Below are positions 23,795 through 33,988 of a stretch of DNA of 64,000 nt, in pieces; position 1 is the first letter of the stretch; the number at the start of each line of letters is the position of its first letter. The stretch comes from Hymenobacter canadensis. Its GTDB lineage: Bacteria; Bacteroidota; Bacteroidia; Cytophagales; Hymenobacteraceae. A program made the position numbers and the translations under genes. The notes under the pieces are model-generated. The model was not told the DNA's origin and did no database searches. It was given only the letters and a program-made list of their open reading frames with translations. The stretch is taken from the NCBI RefSeq assembly GCF_027359925.1, contig NZ_CP114767.1, positions 4,452,501-4,516,500 on the forward strand, given 5' to 3'.

Positions 23795-26700
23795 CTATTG
23801 CTTCAGCAGGCGCACTACGGCGGTGCCTTCCGGCATGTCGAGGTGGAGCTGGTAGACGCCGGTGCTGAGCTTGCTCAGGTCGAGGGAGTGCTTGAGCGGG
23901 GCACCGCCCTTGTTGAGGGCAATGCTGCTCACGGTGCGGCCCACGGCATCCGTCACGCGCAGCGTCACGAGGCCGCGCTGGGCGTTGTCGACGCTCACCT
24001 GGAACTGGCCGGTGCTCGGGTTCGGGAACACCTCCACGCCGCGCAGCAGGGCCGCGTTCTGGCTGGAAAGCGTCGTGATGCTCACGCAGCTTTCGTTGGT
24101 GTAGATGGAGCTGCCGGTGGGGTTGATAGCCCGGATCCGGTAGCAATACGTACCGTTGGCGCCGGCAATCTGGTCGGCGTAGAATGTGGTGTTAGCGGCT
24201 ACGGTGGCCAGCAAGGCAAACGTGGTGTTGTTGGCCCCGGTGCGCTCAATCTGGAAGCCGGTTTCGTTGTTGGAGTTGTCGGCCCACACTAGGTTCACGT
24301 TTGCACGGTTGTTGGTCACGCCGTTGAGCAGCGTCAGCAGTGTAGAAGGTGCGGCCGGTATTTCGGCCAGCGTGCACAGCTCCAAGCTCCAGCCGGTCAG
24401 CTGGCCGCCGTTGCTGGCGTTGTTGTCCGAGATGGTCAGCGTCCAGTTGCCGTTGGCCGGGTCGTTGAGCAGCGGCGCAAACGAGTTGGCCGGCCGCACC
24501 GTAGCACCGCTGGCCAGCGGGCAGCTCACGGCCGTAGCGGCGGCGTCATCCAGGTTCAGGTTCAGGTCGGCGGTGCCGGGGCACACGTTGGCCAGCAGCA
24601 CTACCGTCCGGCCCGCAGGGTTGGTCAGCGAGATGGTCAGCTCGCCCACGTTGGGGTGGGTGATGGCCAGGTTGCGGATGCGGATGTCGCCGACACGCTC
24701 GGCGTTCTGCACGTTGATGGTGGACGTAACCGTGGGCGTGGTGCCAAACGGAATGCTCACCGGTACCTGGGTGGCGGCAATCGGAGCACACGTCACCGAG
24801 CCTACCAGGAACGAAGCCGCAGCCGAATACGGAGCCGTGCTGCAGGGGCTAATGCCCCGCACGCGCCAGAAATAGGTCGTGCCCGGCGTCAGGGGCAGCG
24901 TAGCCACCGTGAAGCTGGTCGTCGTGATGTTGGCCTGCGTGAGCAGTACGGTGCTGAACGCAGCGTCGGTGGCTACCTGCACCTCGTAGGACGTGGCGTT
25001 GGGCACGGCGTTCCAGGTCAGGCGGGGGCGGTTGCCTACGCGCTGGGCGCTAACCGGGCTAACCGGTACCGCCGCTGCCGAGGCGCTTGGCAGCACCGTA
25101 AACGTGAACTGCTGCGTCTGGGTGATGCTGCCGCTAACGCCCGTTAACGAAATCGTGTAGTTGCCGCCGGCGGTGCCAGCCGCTACGTTCACCGTAGCCT
25201 GCACCGTGGTGCCGGCGGCCGGGGTAGCATTTTCATACGAAACCGTGATGCCGGCGGGCAGGCCGGTAGCCGACAGGGCTACGGCGCCGCTGAACGACTG
25301 AATCTGGCCGATGGCCAGCGGGAACGAGAAGCCCGCGCCGGGGCACAGGGCCGGCAGCTGCGCCACCGTCGGCGACAGGAAGAACGTGGGCTGGCCGGAG
25401 TTGGTGATGGTGAAATCCTGGTTGGACAGGTCGAAGAACACGTTGCCGGAGGCTTTCACCTTGAGGCGGGCCGTGGTGCTGGCCGCCACCGAAGTGGGTA
25501 TCGTCACGGTTTCGTAGCCATCGTTGGGCGTGTTGGCCAGCAGTACCGTCGGGAACGTGCGGCCGCCGTCGGTGGATAGCAGCACGTCTACGTTGGCGGC
25601 ATTGATGGGCGCGGCCGTGGTGTTGGCCACGTTCCAGGCTACCTGCTGCGGTGCGCCGGCCTGCCACGAGGCGGCCGAGGTGTTCGGCAGCGTCATGATG
25701 AATGGACCTGCCGTGCCGATAACGGCCACGTTCATCGAGTCATAATCGACGCCACCGCCACCCACGCGGTTGTCGCGGGCCACGAGGCGGAAAACGAGCT
25801 TGCGGGCATACGAAGGCAGAATCTCACCGCGCACCTGTACGTTGGTCAGCAGGGCACCCGGCGCGCCGGCTGGCGTGAGGGTAGCCGGGAACGTGCGCGC
25901 AGGCGAAGCTACCGGCGAGAACACGCGGAAGATGGGCGCATTGCCGGTTGGCGAGTTTGGAGCGCCGCCGGGCCCGAGGTTGAACTGCTCCCAGCTGTAA
26001 GTCAGCGCGTCGCCGTTCTGGTCGGTGGCCGAGCCGGTGAGCTCGAATGGGGTGCTGAGCGGAATGGCGTAGTTGGCGCCGGCATTCACCACGGGGGCGT
26101 TGTTGCCGGTGGCGGTGTTTACGCCACAGTTGCCGCCGTTGGTCATGTGCGCTACCAGCTCGTCGAAGCTGTAGGAGTGGAAGTACGGGTCGGAGTTGGG
26201 CTGGGTGTTATCCGTACCGCAGATGCCGGCGTAGGCCATGATGGTGGTGCCGGAGCCGGGCTCATAGGCCGCGTTGGCCGAGCGGTTGCCGCCGGCGCAG
26301 GAGCCTACCGTACCGTTGAACGTGTGGTTGCCGCCAAACTGGTGGCCGATTTCGTGGGCCACGTAGTCGATGTCAAAAGCATCCCCGAAAGGCGCGGGCC
26401 GGCCGGTCATGCCGCGGGCCTTGCCGCTGGCGGCACACAGGCTGCGTAGCTGGGCCACGCCGCCGTCGCCGGTGGCGAAGATGTGGCCGATGTCGTAGTT
26501 GGCCTGCCCGATCCGGTCCGTTACCACGGCCTGGTTTTCGGTCAGCAGTGTGGTAGAGGAACTGTTGGTGAATGGGTCGGTGGTGCCGTCCAGGAAAACC
26601 AGGGTGTCATTCTTGGGCACCAGCACCAGGCGGGCGGCCACTTCCTTCTCATACACCCCGCTTACGCGGTTCACTGAGGCAACAATTTTCGACAGCGTGA

Positions 26701-27418
26701 GGGCAACCGTAGGAGCGTCCGGCGCGCAAACGGCTACCGCGTACTCACCGGTGCAGGACACGGCCAATCGGTAGGTGCGCAGCGTTGCGCCGTTGGGAAT
26801 GGCGGCGGGCAGCGGCGGCGTCAGCACCGAGCCGGCCGAGCCGATAGCGCCGGGCGTGAGGCACTCGAAACGCACGTTGTCCTTGTTCATGGCCGTGCGG
26901 TCAAACACCAGGTGGGCGCTGCTGCCGGCTTGCACCGGGTCGATGAACACCGTTCGGGTGCCGCTCATAATCATGGCGTGGAAACCCGCCGGCGACACGT
27001 CCAGGCGGGCCGTGGCCGCCGGATCGTCGATGCCCTGGGCCTCATAGGTGCGGATCTGCGGGTACTTAGCGGCCATTTCAGGCAGCATCACGGGCACCTG
27101 CACGATGCGGAAGCGCTGCGAAGTGCCATCCGGCATCGGCAGGGACACTACCGTGCTGGAGTTGCGGGCACCGGCACCGGCCTCCCGGGGGGCGTTGGCT
27201 AAGGCGTCGCGCATGGCGGGCAGCTGCACCGTAATCGGGCGGTACTGGCGCAGGGCCTGGGTGGTGGTGCGGGCGGCAGTGGGCTGGGCCCCGGTAGCAT
27301 CGGCCCACAGCACGCGTTGGGCGGAGGCCACGTTCGGCAGGCCGGTAGCCGCCAGTAGCAGACCGCCCAGCAGGGCCGGCCGCCATGTGCGCCTTGGCAG
27401 AGTAAAGATTGGCAACAT
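23795..27418 (-). CDS. Secreted M12B-like zinc metalloprotease with P domain and T9SS sorting domain
   Basis: 1207 aa. Signal peptide ends ASAQ (about residue 34). A propeptide of about 170 residues leads to a reprolysin-like catalytic domain with HEIGHQFGGNH at 355-365 and a Met-turn candidate TTIMAYAG. After it come Ig/PKD-like segments (about 440-600), a strand-rich domain, an FN3-like domain (about 775-870), a proprotein-convertase P-like domain (VGDIRIRNLAITHPNVGEL..GNWTLTISD, about 880-1020), a second FN3 (about 1025-1110) and a T9SS sorting domain (VEVFPNPSTGQFQV to the end). It is likely surface-bound or secreted, degrading extracellular protein. Confidence 0.9.
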   Translation of the reverse strand: MLPIFTLPRRTWRPALLGGLLLAATGLPNVASAQRVLWADATGAQPTAARTTTQALRQYRPITVQLPAMRDALANAPREAGAGARNSSTVVSLPMPDGTSQRFRIVQVPVMLPEMAAKYPQIRTYEAQGIDDPAATARLDVSPAGFHAMIMSGTRTVFIDPVQAGSSAHLVFDRTAMNKDNVRFECLTPGAIGSAGSVLTPPLPAAIPNGATLRTYRLAVSCTGEYAVAVCAPDAPTVALTLSKIVASVNRVSGVYEKEVAARLVLVPKNDTLVFLDGTTDPFTNSSSTTLLTENQAVVTDRIGQANYDIGHIFATGDGGVAQLRSLCAASGKARGMTGRPAPFGDAFDIDYVAHEIGHQFGGNHTFNGTVGSCAGGNRSANAAYEPGSGTTIMAYAGICGTDNTQPNSDPYFHSYSFDELVAHMTNGGNCGVNTATGNNAPVVNAGANYAIPLSTPFELTGSATDQNGDALTYSWEQFNLGPGGAPNSPTGNAPIFRVFSPVASPARTFPATLTPAGAPGALLTNVQVRGEILPSYARKLVFRLVARDNRVGGGGVDYDSMNVAVIGTAGPFIMTLPNTSAASWQAGAPQQVAWNVANTTAAPINAANVDVLLSTDGGRTFPTVLLANTPNDGYETVTIPTSVAASTTARLKVKASGNVFFDLSNQDFTITNSGQPTFFLSPTVAQLPALCPGAGFSFPLAIGQIQSFSGAVALSATGLPAGITVSYENATPAAGTTVQATVNVAAGTAGGNYTISLTGVSGSITQTQQFTFTVLPSASAAAVPVSPVSAQRVGNRPRLTWNAVPNATSYEVQVATDAAFSTVLLTQANITTTSFTVATLPLTPGTTYFWRVRGISPCSTAPYSAAASFLVGSVTCAPIAATQVPVSIPFGTTPTVTSTINVQNAERVGDIRIRNLAITHPNVGELTISLTNPAGRTVVLLANVCPGTADLNLNLDDAAATAVSCPLASGATVRPANSFAPLLNDPANGNWTLTISDNNASNGGQLTGWSLELCTLAEIPAAPSTLLTLLNGVTNNRANVNLVWADNSNNETGFQIERTGANNTTFALLATVAANTTFYADQIAGANGTYCYRIRAINPTGSSIYTNESCVSITTLSSQNAALLRGVEVFPNPSTGQFQVSVDNAQRGLVTLRVTDAVGRTVSSIALNKGGAPLKHSLDLSKLSTGVYQLHLDMPEGTAVVRLLKQ

Positions 27419-27632
27419 AGAAGGATGGGTTGAAAAAAAAGGAAGTCAACAAGAGTATGGTGCCCTAAGGTACTGGTTTTGCTGTAGGAGCAATGCGTTT
27501 GGACCGGGATTTTGCCCGGAAGCAGCCTCAATCAAATGCACGCTATCAGATCAGGCCTGTCAAGGCGTAACCAGCACGTAATTAGGATGATGAAAGCTGG
27601 TGGTATGCCTGGCCCTGCCCGTCCACGCAAAG

Positions 27633-27670
27633 CCAAAGGCCCGCCGGAACTACTTCCGGCGGGCCTTTGG
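27633..27670 (-). terminator. Terminator after the DUF3857 operon
   Basis: Perfect 15-bp stem CCAAAGGCCCGCCGG / CCGGCGGGCCTTTGG with an 8-nt loop. Read on the minus strand it follows the last DUF3857 gene. The T tract is weak. Confidence 0.75.
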
Positions 27671-27692
27671 TGTTGTAATGCGGCTGGTTGGA

Positions 27693-29657
27693 TCAGGCGT
27701 CGGTTTTCACCAGCACCACCTGCGCCTTATCGGCCTGGCTGATGCGGCGGCGGAATTCCTGGTACGCCGGGTATTCTTCGCGGGCAAAGCGGGTGCGGGG
27801 CATCAGCAGGCGCCGCACATACAGCAGCGTGCCGTCGGGCAGGGCCTGCACCTGGCTGGAATAGGTGCCGAATGCCGTCGTGAGCTGCACCTGCGCCGGC
27901 AGACTTTCGGGCTTGAAGCCGGCCGGCACATGAATCCGGACGGTATCGGCGTAGCTGAACGCGTTGTCGAGCCAGATGGGCGTGCGCCGCTCGCCCACGG
28001 TGGCTGGCAGCGCGCCCCAGCGGCTGAGCAGGTTGGGCGTCAGAAAGGCCCGCTTACCCGACACCGAAGCCCAGCCCGGCAGCGTGAGGCCCAGGTTTTC
28101 GGTGAGTACCGGTACCGGCTGCTGCTGGTTGTGCTGGTAGCTGAGCTTGCTGATGCTGAAGCTGGCCAGCGGCAGATGCTCCGCCACGGCCTTTTTCTGG
28201 TCGGCCAGGTTCTGAGAGCCGGCCAGCCCTGCGTAGGCGTCCTGCTCCAGGCCCGAAAGGCGGGTCCGGATGCTGGCCGTGGCGCTGCCTTGGGCATCCA
28301 TGTACACGTCGGCCAGCCGCTCGCGGCGGTTGTCGGCGGCCAAGTACTGGGGCGTGCGCACCAGCCGGCCGCCCTGGGGCGTCACGAGCAGCGCATGGCG
28401 GTTGCCGGTGAAGCTGCTCATGTAGCCGAACGGATTGGTCTGGCTGGTGCATTCCAGCCACACGGTGTCGGCCTTGGCGGCCTTGCTGAGCGGCACGCAC
28501 AGCACCACATGGTTGAACTGCTGGCTGGGAAACTCCGTGCGGATGTCTTCCTCGTTGGCGCGCACCAACGCCGGAAAGGCCGTGACACCGGCCGTTTTCA
28601 GCAGCGCCTGGCAGTAGTTGGTCAGGGCCTTGCAGTCGCCGTAGCCGTTGGCGGCCACGCTGCTGGCCGGAAACGTCTGCCAGCCGCCAATACCCAGCTG
28701 CACCGAGATGTAGCGGGTGTTGGCCTGCAGCCACTCATATACTTTCCGGATGCGGGCCCGCTCATCGGTTTCGCCTTGCACCAAGGCCTGTACTTTGGTC
28801 TGCACGGCGGGCGGCAGCTCGTCGCGGCCGGTATTGAGCTGGTAGTTCCACAAACCCAGCGTCTGCCACGAGGTGAGAGTGCCCAGGTGGCCCTGCACCT
28901 CAAACTGCGTGGGAGCCGTGTACACCGCCGGCGTGGTTTCGCCCACAGGTGGCCCGTCGGGCTCGGCCTCCACGGCGGCCAGGTTGTGCACCTGCCACTC
29001 GTAGGTCTGTCCGGCCTCGGCTGTTGGGGTCTTTACGGCGGCGCCGCCGGCGGGCAGGGCGCGTTCCTGGTAGCGTAGCGCCAGGCCGGCGGGCATCAGC
29101 ACCCGAAACGTGGCGTGCTCCACGGCCAGCTGCTCGTCGGGCTGGGGCTTCCAGGTGGAGTAGAAGAGCGTGTTGGTGGAGCTGATTTCGTACTCGAATT
29201 CCACGGTGTAGGGGTACACCGGCTGGCGCAGATCGGCAACACGGCCGCGGCCGTCGTTGGCCAGGCTGAAGCCGTCGGACAGGGAAATGTCCTTGATTTC
29301 CGACGCCTTTAGCGTGCGCAATACGTGGCCGTCGGCGGCATAGGCGGTGCCGCGCAGGTAGCTGATCGTGTTGAGCTGGTCGTAGTAGACCAGCTTGCGG
29401 GCGTAGTCGGCGCCGGCCTCGTCGAAGATGGTGACGGCCCGGCGCACGGTTTCCACGGTGCGTCCGGCGGACTTTACCACCAGCGTTTCATCGGCGCGGC
29501 GCACTACGGCGTGAGCGTTTTCGCGCAGCGCCGCTGCAATATCGGCTACGGGGTAGCTGGCGGGCGGGCCGGCCAACACGGGCTGCCCGGGCAGGCCGGC
29601 AGTCAGCAGCGCGCCCAGGCAGGCGGCTACGCGCGGGAAATTCAGGCGGTAGCTCAC
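27693..29657 (-). CDS. DUF3857/transglutaminase-like exported protein with intact Cys-His
   Basis: 654 aa. Signal peptide to about residue 29 (QPVLAG). A DUF3857 beta domain covers about 55-240. A transglutaminase-like domain has the catalytic Cys342 in NGYGDCKALTNY and His383 in FNHVVLCV; the third position, usually Asp, reads WLECTS (Glu402). A C-terminal strand domain (DUF3858-like) ends the protein. The upstream paralogue overlaps its start by 4 bp (ATGA), so the two are coupled. This member alone of the three keeps the Cys and His, so it may be the only enzyme. Its reaction is unknown. Confidence 0.88.
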   Translation of the reverse strand: MSYRLNFPRVAACLGALLTAGLPGQPVLAGPPASYPVADIAAALRENAHAVVRRADETLVVKSAGRTVETVRRAVTIFDEAGADYARKLVYYDQLNTISYLRGTAYAADGHVLRTLKASEIKDISLSDGFSLANDGRGRVADLRQPVYPYTVEFEYEISSTNTLFYSTWKPQPDEQLAVEHATFRVLMPAGLALRYQERALPAGGAAVKTPTAEAGQTYEWQVHNLAAVEAEPDGPPVGETTPAVYTAPTQFEVQGHLGTLTSWQTLGLWNYQLNTGRDELPPAVQTKVQALVQGETDERARIRKVYEWLQANTRYISVQLGIGGWQTFPASSVAANGYGDCKALTNYCQALLKTAGVTAFPALVRANEEDIRTEFPSQQFNHVVLCVPLSKAAKADTVWLECTSQTNPFGYMSSFTGNRHALLVTPQGGRLVRTPQYLAADNRRERLADVYMDAQGSATASIRTRLSGLEQDAYAGLAGSQNLADQKKAVAEHLPLASFSISKLSYQHNQQQPVPVLTENLGLTLPGWASVSGKRAFLTPNLLSRWGALPATVGERRTPIWLDNAFSYADTVRIHVPAGFKPESLPAQVQLTTAFGTYSSQVQALPDGTLLYVRRLLMPRTRFAREEYPAYQEFRRRISQADKAQVVLVKTDA

Positions 29658-31711
29658 GATTTCTTCTTAAGAACAAGCTGCTCGGCCTGCTTGGCCACTA
29701 CCAGCCGGTAGAACTCGCGCAGGCTCACGTATTCCTCGGCCGAGTACACGGCGCGGCTCAGGTTCAGGCGGCTCATGATCTGGATGGTGCCATCAGCGGC
29801 GGGCTGGGCCTGGAACAGGAAGCGGCCCCCGTTATCGGGCAAGCTCATGGCCGTGGGCTTGGGCAGCTCCTCCACCTCGTAGCCCGCGGGCAGCGTCAGG
29901 GTCATCACCAGGGTTTCGTCGACGGGGCAGCCGAAGTCCACCGGAAACTGGCGTGACTCGTGCACAAACGGGTTTTTGCTGTTGCCAAAGTGTTGCAGGG
30001 GCCGTAGGTACAGCAGGCCCGCCGGCGCATCGCCCCCGGCTGCCGTCAGCTCGTAGTCGAAGCTCAGGGCCTTGGCCAGCTCGTCGCGCTGGCCGAACTG
30101 GTACTTGTTCATGGTCCAGCCTTCGCGGCCGGTCAGCATGTCTTCCACAAACTTCTTTTCGCCTTTCTCCCGCAGCCGGTCGCGCTGGGCCGAGCCCGCG
30201 TAGCCGCCGTGCTCGGAGTGCACCTTGCCGGTGTAGCCGCCTTTCTCGTCCAGCACCAGCTGAATCTGCTGGTACTCGGTCAGGCGCTGCGAGGGCAGCA
30301 AACTCACCCACCGCGACTCCGCGGCGTTGGGCATAATCAGGCGGCCCTGGCCGTTGAGGCAACGCGTGGGCAGCATGCCGCAGGGCAGCAGCTCCTCAGT
30401 GGCGTCTACCAGCATTTCCTTGCCTTCGGGCAGCGGCACATGGGCCACCACGTAGTTGAAGCGCGAAAGCATGGGCGTGTAGTCGGCATTGACGGCGCCA
30501 TGGTCGCGGGTGCTTACCAGCACGGGGTTGGCTTGGAAGCCGGCCTCGCGCAGGGCCGCAATCAGCAGCAGGTTCACGTCGGCGGCATTGCCGCGGTGCT
30601 GGTCGTAGGCTTTGCGCACCGATGCGGAGCTGTACTGGTCGCGGCCGTCGTACTTCACGGCTTTGCGCACCAGCGCGTGCACGGCCGCCACGCGGGCAGC
30701 CGGGTCCTTTTCCTGGGCCAGCAGCGGCGTCAGCTGGTCTTTCAGAAAGCCTGCCCGGCGCAACTGGGCGCCAAACCCGTCGGATGCCAGCAGCTCGTCG
30801 TTGATGCTCTGCCAGGTGCCGGCCACCGCCTTGTAGCCTTGGCCGGGCCATTGCAGGCCGGCCAGCTCAAAGTCGATGCGCGCCAGATGGTCGCGGGAGG
30901 ACGTCATGAACGGCTCTTCGCGGAAGGCCGGCGCGTTCTGCACTGCCCAGCGGTGGTTGGTTACCTGGGCCGTTACGGTTTCGGAGCCGCCCGAGGTGCG
31001 GCCGCCGTTCAAGCCGGGTTCAATGGACGAACTCCAGCGCACCGTGTACTGGCCCTGGCCCTGCGGATGCTCGCTTGCGGCCAGCGGCAGGTAGCCCTGC
31101 ATCAGCATCTTGTAGTCGAAATACTCCGGTACCTGGGCCCGGTACTCGCTCCAGCGCACCGGAATGGACTGCTGAAACTGCCAGTCCTGGAAATTGAACA
31201 GGAAGTCCGACACAACGGTGTAGCTGTACTCAATCACGGCGCCTTCGCGCACGTTGGGCAGCGTGAACTTGCGGGTGGTGGTGTTGGGCCCGGATTCCTC
31301 GCGGAAAGTGGAGGAGCTTTCCAGCTTTTCCTTCACCATCTCCCCGTTCACGAGGTTATAGGTGAAGCCCTTCAGGTTAGTGAGCTTTTCCTCGCTGTTG
31401 TTTTTGTGATACAGCGGCACCTCCACGGTAGCCCAGTCGTAGCCGGCCTTCTGCAGAATCTTGATGCGCGTAACCCGTTCAAACACGGTCTGGAACCCTT
31501 CGCCGGAAGCGCCCACCTCGAAGCGGGAGCGGCCGAAGTCGCAGAGCACCACCGCTTCGGCGGCACTGTCGGCCACGAAGTTTTTGGGGTCGAAGTCCTT
31601 GAGGTCGGGCTTGCCGAATTTGATGGGCTCGTTCTGGCCCAGGGCGGGCGCCGTGGCGGCGCTACCCAGCACTGCCAGCAGCAAAAGCCGGCGGAGTAAA
31701 GGTGTTAGCAT
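29654..31711 (-). CDS. DUF3857 exported protein, transglutaminase fold lacking catalytic residues
   Basis: 685 aa. Signal peptide ends ALGQ (about residue 26). DUF3857 features are clear (VFERVTRIKILQKAGYDWATVEVPLY, NVREGAVIEYSYTVVSDF, FQDWQFQQSIPVRWSEY). In the transglutaminase-like part the Cys motif reads GNAADVNLLL (Val379 in place of Cys) and the His motif reads RFNYVVAHV (Tyr420), while the Asp is kept (LVDATEE). It should therefore be a binding or structural protein. The C-terminus ends LVLKKKS. The 4-bp overlap with the next gene suggests a fixed ratio of the two products. Confidence 0.88.
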   Translation of the reverse strand: MLTPLLRRLLLLAVLGSAATAPALGQNEPIKFGKPDLKDFDPKNFVADSAAEAVVLCDFGRSRFEVGASGEGFQTVFERVTRIKILQKAGYDWATVEVPLYHKNNSEEKLTNLKGFTYNLVNGEMVKEKLESSSTFREESGPNTTTRKFTLPNVREGAVIEYSYTVVSDFLFNFQDWQFQQSIPVRWSEYRAQVPEYFDYKMLMQGYLPLAASEHPQGQGQYTVRWSSSIEPGLNGGRTSGGSETVTAQVTNHRWAVQNAPAFREEPFMTSSRDHLARIDFELAGLQWPGQGYKAVAGTWQSINDELLASDGFGAQLRRAGFLKDQLTPLLAQEKDPAARVAAVHALVRKAVKYDGRDQYSSASVRKAYDQHRGNAADVNLLLIAALREAGFQANPVLVSTRDHGAVNADYTPMLSRFNYVVAHVPLPEGKEMLVDATEELLPCGMLPTRCLNGQGRLIMPNAAESRWVSLLPSQRLTEYQQIQLVLDEKGGYTGKVHSEHGGYAGSAQRDRLREKGEKKFVEDMLTGREGWTMNKYQFGQRDELAKALSFDYELTAAGGDAPAGLLYLRPLQHFGNSKNPFVHESRQFPVDFGCPVDETLVMTLTLPAGYEVEELPKPTAMSLPDNGGRFLFQAQPAADGTIQIMSRLNLSRAVYSAEEYVSLREFYRLVVAKQAEQLVLKKKS

Positions 31712-31896
31712 GGTAAGCTATATAGAGAAAAAGTAAACGAAACGAGCACACAGCTCCTGCCCGCCGGCCGCGGGAAAAAGCAGATAAAAGGATAGTACTA
31801 GGTGGCAGGTAGGAGCGGAGCAGAATAACGGAATTATAAAGCTCCGCATTTTTAGAATATCGGCCAATATTCAGATGAAGAAATACTGAAGCGCGG

Positions 31897-33927
31897 CTAT
31901 TTTCGGCTCAGCACCAGCATTTCGCCGCACTTGGCGGCGGCCCGCTGATGTAGCTCGCGCAGAGCGCCATACTCGGCCGGGCTGTACTCGGTGCGGCTGA
32001 GTTGCAGGCGGGCCATAAATTGCACGGTTTCTGGATTGAGCTGCGTTACCTGGTACTGAAACCGCCCCCCAGCGTTGGGCAGCGCCAGCACCACGCTGGC
32101 CGGCAGCTCCTGCACCGTGGTGCCCGGTGGCAGCGTGAGCGTCACGAGCGAGGTATACTCGTGGGGCATGGCGAAATCGACAGGGTAATGGCGGTCGGGG
32201 GCGCGAAACTGGTACGGAACCGCCCCCAGCAGCCGCATCACGGGCAAATACAGCAGCGTGGCCGGCGGGTTGTCGGGGGCGGGCAGGTGCAGGGCCATTT
32301 CCACGGCCACGGGTAGCTGCACCACATCGGGCAGCGCCAGCGTGGGCGGCGCAGGCTGCCAGTCGGCCCACTGCCGGCGCAGGATGGCCAGGTAGTCGGC
32401 CGCCGAATTCTGGCGGATACGCCGCCGCGCCTCCAGACCGGCATACCCGTCGTATTCCAGCTTCAGGCTGCCTTCGATGGCCCCTTGCTCCGTGAGGTGC
32501 AGTTTAGCGGTGCGGAATTCCAGGTAGCGCGCCGCCGGCTTGATGGTAAGCCAGCGGCCGGTAGCATTGGCCAGGCAGCCCGCGCCGTTGAGGCAGCGCT
32601 CGGGCAGCATCCCGGCCGGCAGCTCGGGCTCGGTGGCATCCAGCAGCAGGTCGGTGCTGTCGGGTAGTTGCACGTGGGCGGCCACGTAGTTGAACTGCGA
32701 GAGGGCCGGCACCAGCTGCTGCATCTGGCCGTGGCTGCGGGTGCTCAGCAGCAGCGGCGTGGCAGTCAGGCCGGCGGCGCGCAAAGTGCTAACCAGGAGT
32801 AGATTGAGGTCGGCGGAGTTGCCGAGGCGCTGCTCCAGCGTGCGGCGCAGGGGCTGCGAGCCAAACAGGTCAATTTTGCCGTTGTGCTTCACGGTGCGCT
32901 GCACCAGGGCCAGCACGGCGGCCGCCCGGTCCTTGGGGGCTTCGTGCTGCCGGTACAGCGCTTCGGCTTCGGCTGCCAGCGGCGAACGGCTGCCAAGCAG
33001 CTGGCCGAATTGCTCTTCCTTCTGCAGCAGCTGCCAAAGGGCGGGCCATTTGCCCGTCATATCGTGGTAGTCGCGGCCGGTGAAATCGGTGCCGGCCAGC
33101 TCGAAATGCACGCTGCGCATGTAGTCGTGGGGCGTGGTCAGGAAGGGCTCGGTCCGGAACGCCGGCACGTCCTTCATCACCCAGCGCAGCAGCAGCGCAT
33201 AGGCCGATATGCGGCTCTCCTGACCGGGCGCCAGCCCCGTGGTACCGGCGGTGTAGGTGGTGGAATACGGCACCACCGTTTCCTCTTTCACGGCAAACGG
33301 CAGGTAGCCGTTGGTGATGGTTTTGTACTGATAGAACTGCGGCAGCGTGGCCCGGTACTCGCTCCAGCGCACCGGAATGGTATGCTCGAACTGCCAGTCC
33401 TGGAGGTTGAAGATGAAGTCGGAGGTGATGGTGTAGCTGAACTCCACAATGGCACCTTCCCGCACCGCCGGCATCGTAAATGACATCTGCACGTGGTTTT
33501 TGTCGAGCTGCTCGCGGAAGGTGGGGTCGGCGGCCAGCTTGGTCTGCACCACCCGGCCATCCTGCAGGTTGTAGGTGCTGCCTTTAACATTGGTCAGGCG
33601 CTCGTAACGGCCGTCGCGGGTGTAGAGTGGCACGCGCACAGTGGCGTAGTCGTAGCCGGCTTTGCGGTGAATCTGCAGGCGTGTGGTGCGTTCGAACACC
33701 ACCTGAAACTGGTCGCGGCTGCCCACGATGCGGGAGGTGCCATAGTCGCAGAGATACTCGGCCACGGCGGCGGCAGTATCGGAAGCGGCCGGCGCCGGCA
33801 CGAAATCGGCGGGCCCGACGCTGCCGAACTTGATGGGTGGAGCTGGGGCTTTCTGGGCGCTGAGCGGCCCGGCCAGCAGCAAACTCAGGCAGAGTAAGGC
33901 CGCGTAGCGGATTACGAATAAGAGCAT
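31897..33927 (-). CDS. DUF3857 exported protein, second pseudo-transglutaminase paralogue
   Basis: 676 aa. Signal peptide ends PLSAQ (about residue 25). It closely parallels the 29654-31711 product, with shared blocks (LQDWQFEHTIPVRWSEYR, AGMLPERCLNG, RRIRQNSAADYLAILR). The Cys position is Leu374 in GNSADLNLLL and the His position is Tyr414 in QFNYVAAHV; the Asp is kept in LLDATEP. A strong promoter precedes it, and 185 bp separate it from the next paralogue. It is the probable first gene of the three-gene unit. Confidence 0.88.
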   Translation of the reverse strand: MLLFVIRYAALLCLSLLLAGPLSAQKAPAPPIKFGSVGPADFVPAPAASDTAAAVAEYLCDYGTSRIVGSRDQFQVVFERTTRLQIHRKAGYDYATVRVPLYTRDGRYERLTNVKGSTYNLQDGRVVQTKLAADPTFREQLDKNHVQMSFTMPAVREGAIVEFSYTITSDFIFNLQDWQFEHTIPVRWSEYRATLPQFYQYKTITNGYLPFAVKEETVVPYSTTYTAGTTGLAPGQESRISAYALLLRWVMKDVPAFRTEPFLTTPHDYMRSVHFELAGTDFTGRDYHDMTGKWPALWQLLQKEEQFGQLLGSRSPLAAEAEALYRQHEAPKDRAAAVLALVQRTVKHNGKIDLFGSQPLRRTLEQRLGNSADLNLLLVSTLRAAGLTATPLLLSTRSHGQMQQLVPALSQFNYVAAHVQLPDSTDLLLDATEPELPAGMLPERCLNGAGCLANATGRWLTIKPAARYLEFRTAKLHLTEQGAIEGSLKLEYDGYAGLEARRRIRQNSAADYLAILRRQWADWQPAPPTLALPDVVQLPVAVEMALHLPAPDNPPATLLYLPVMRLLGAVPYQFRAPDRHYPVDFAMPHEYTSLVTLTLPPGTTVQELPASVVLALPNAGGRFQYQVTQLNPETVQFMARLQLSRTEYSPAEYGALRELHQRAAAKCGEMLVLSRK

Positions 33928-33988
33928 TAGATAAGAGTAGAATAAGAATACAAAGCGGCCTGATTGCCGATAGCACTATTGTACTCTC

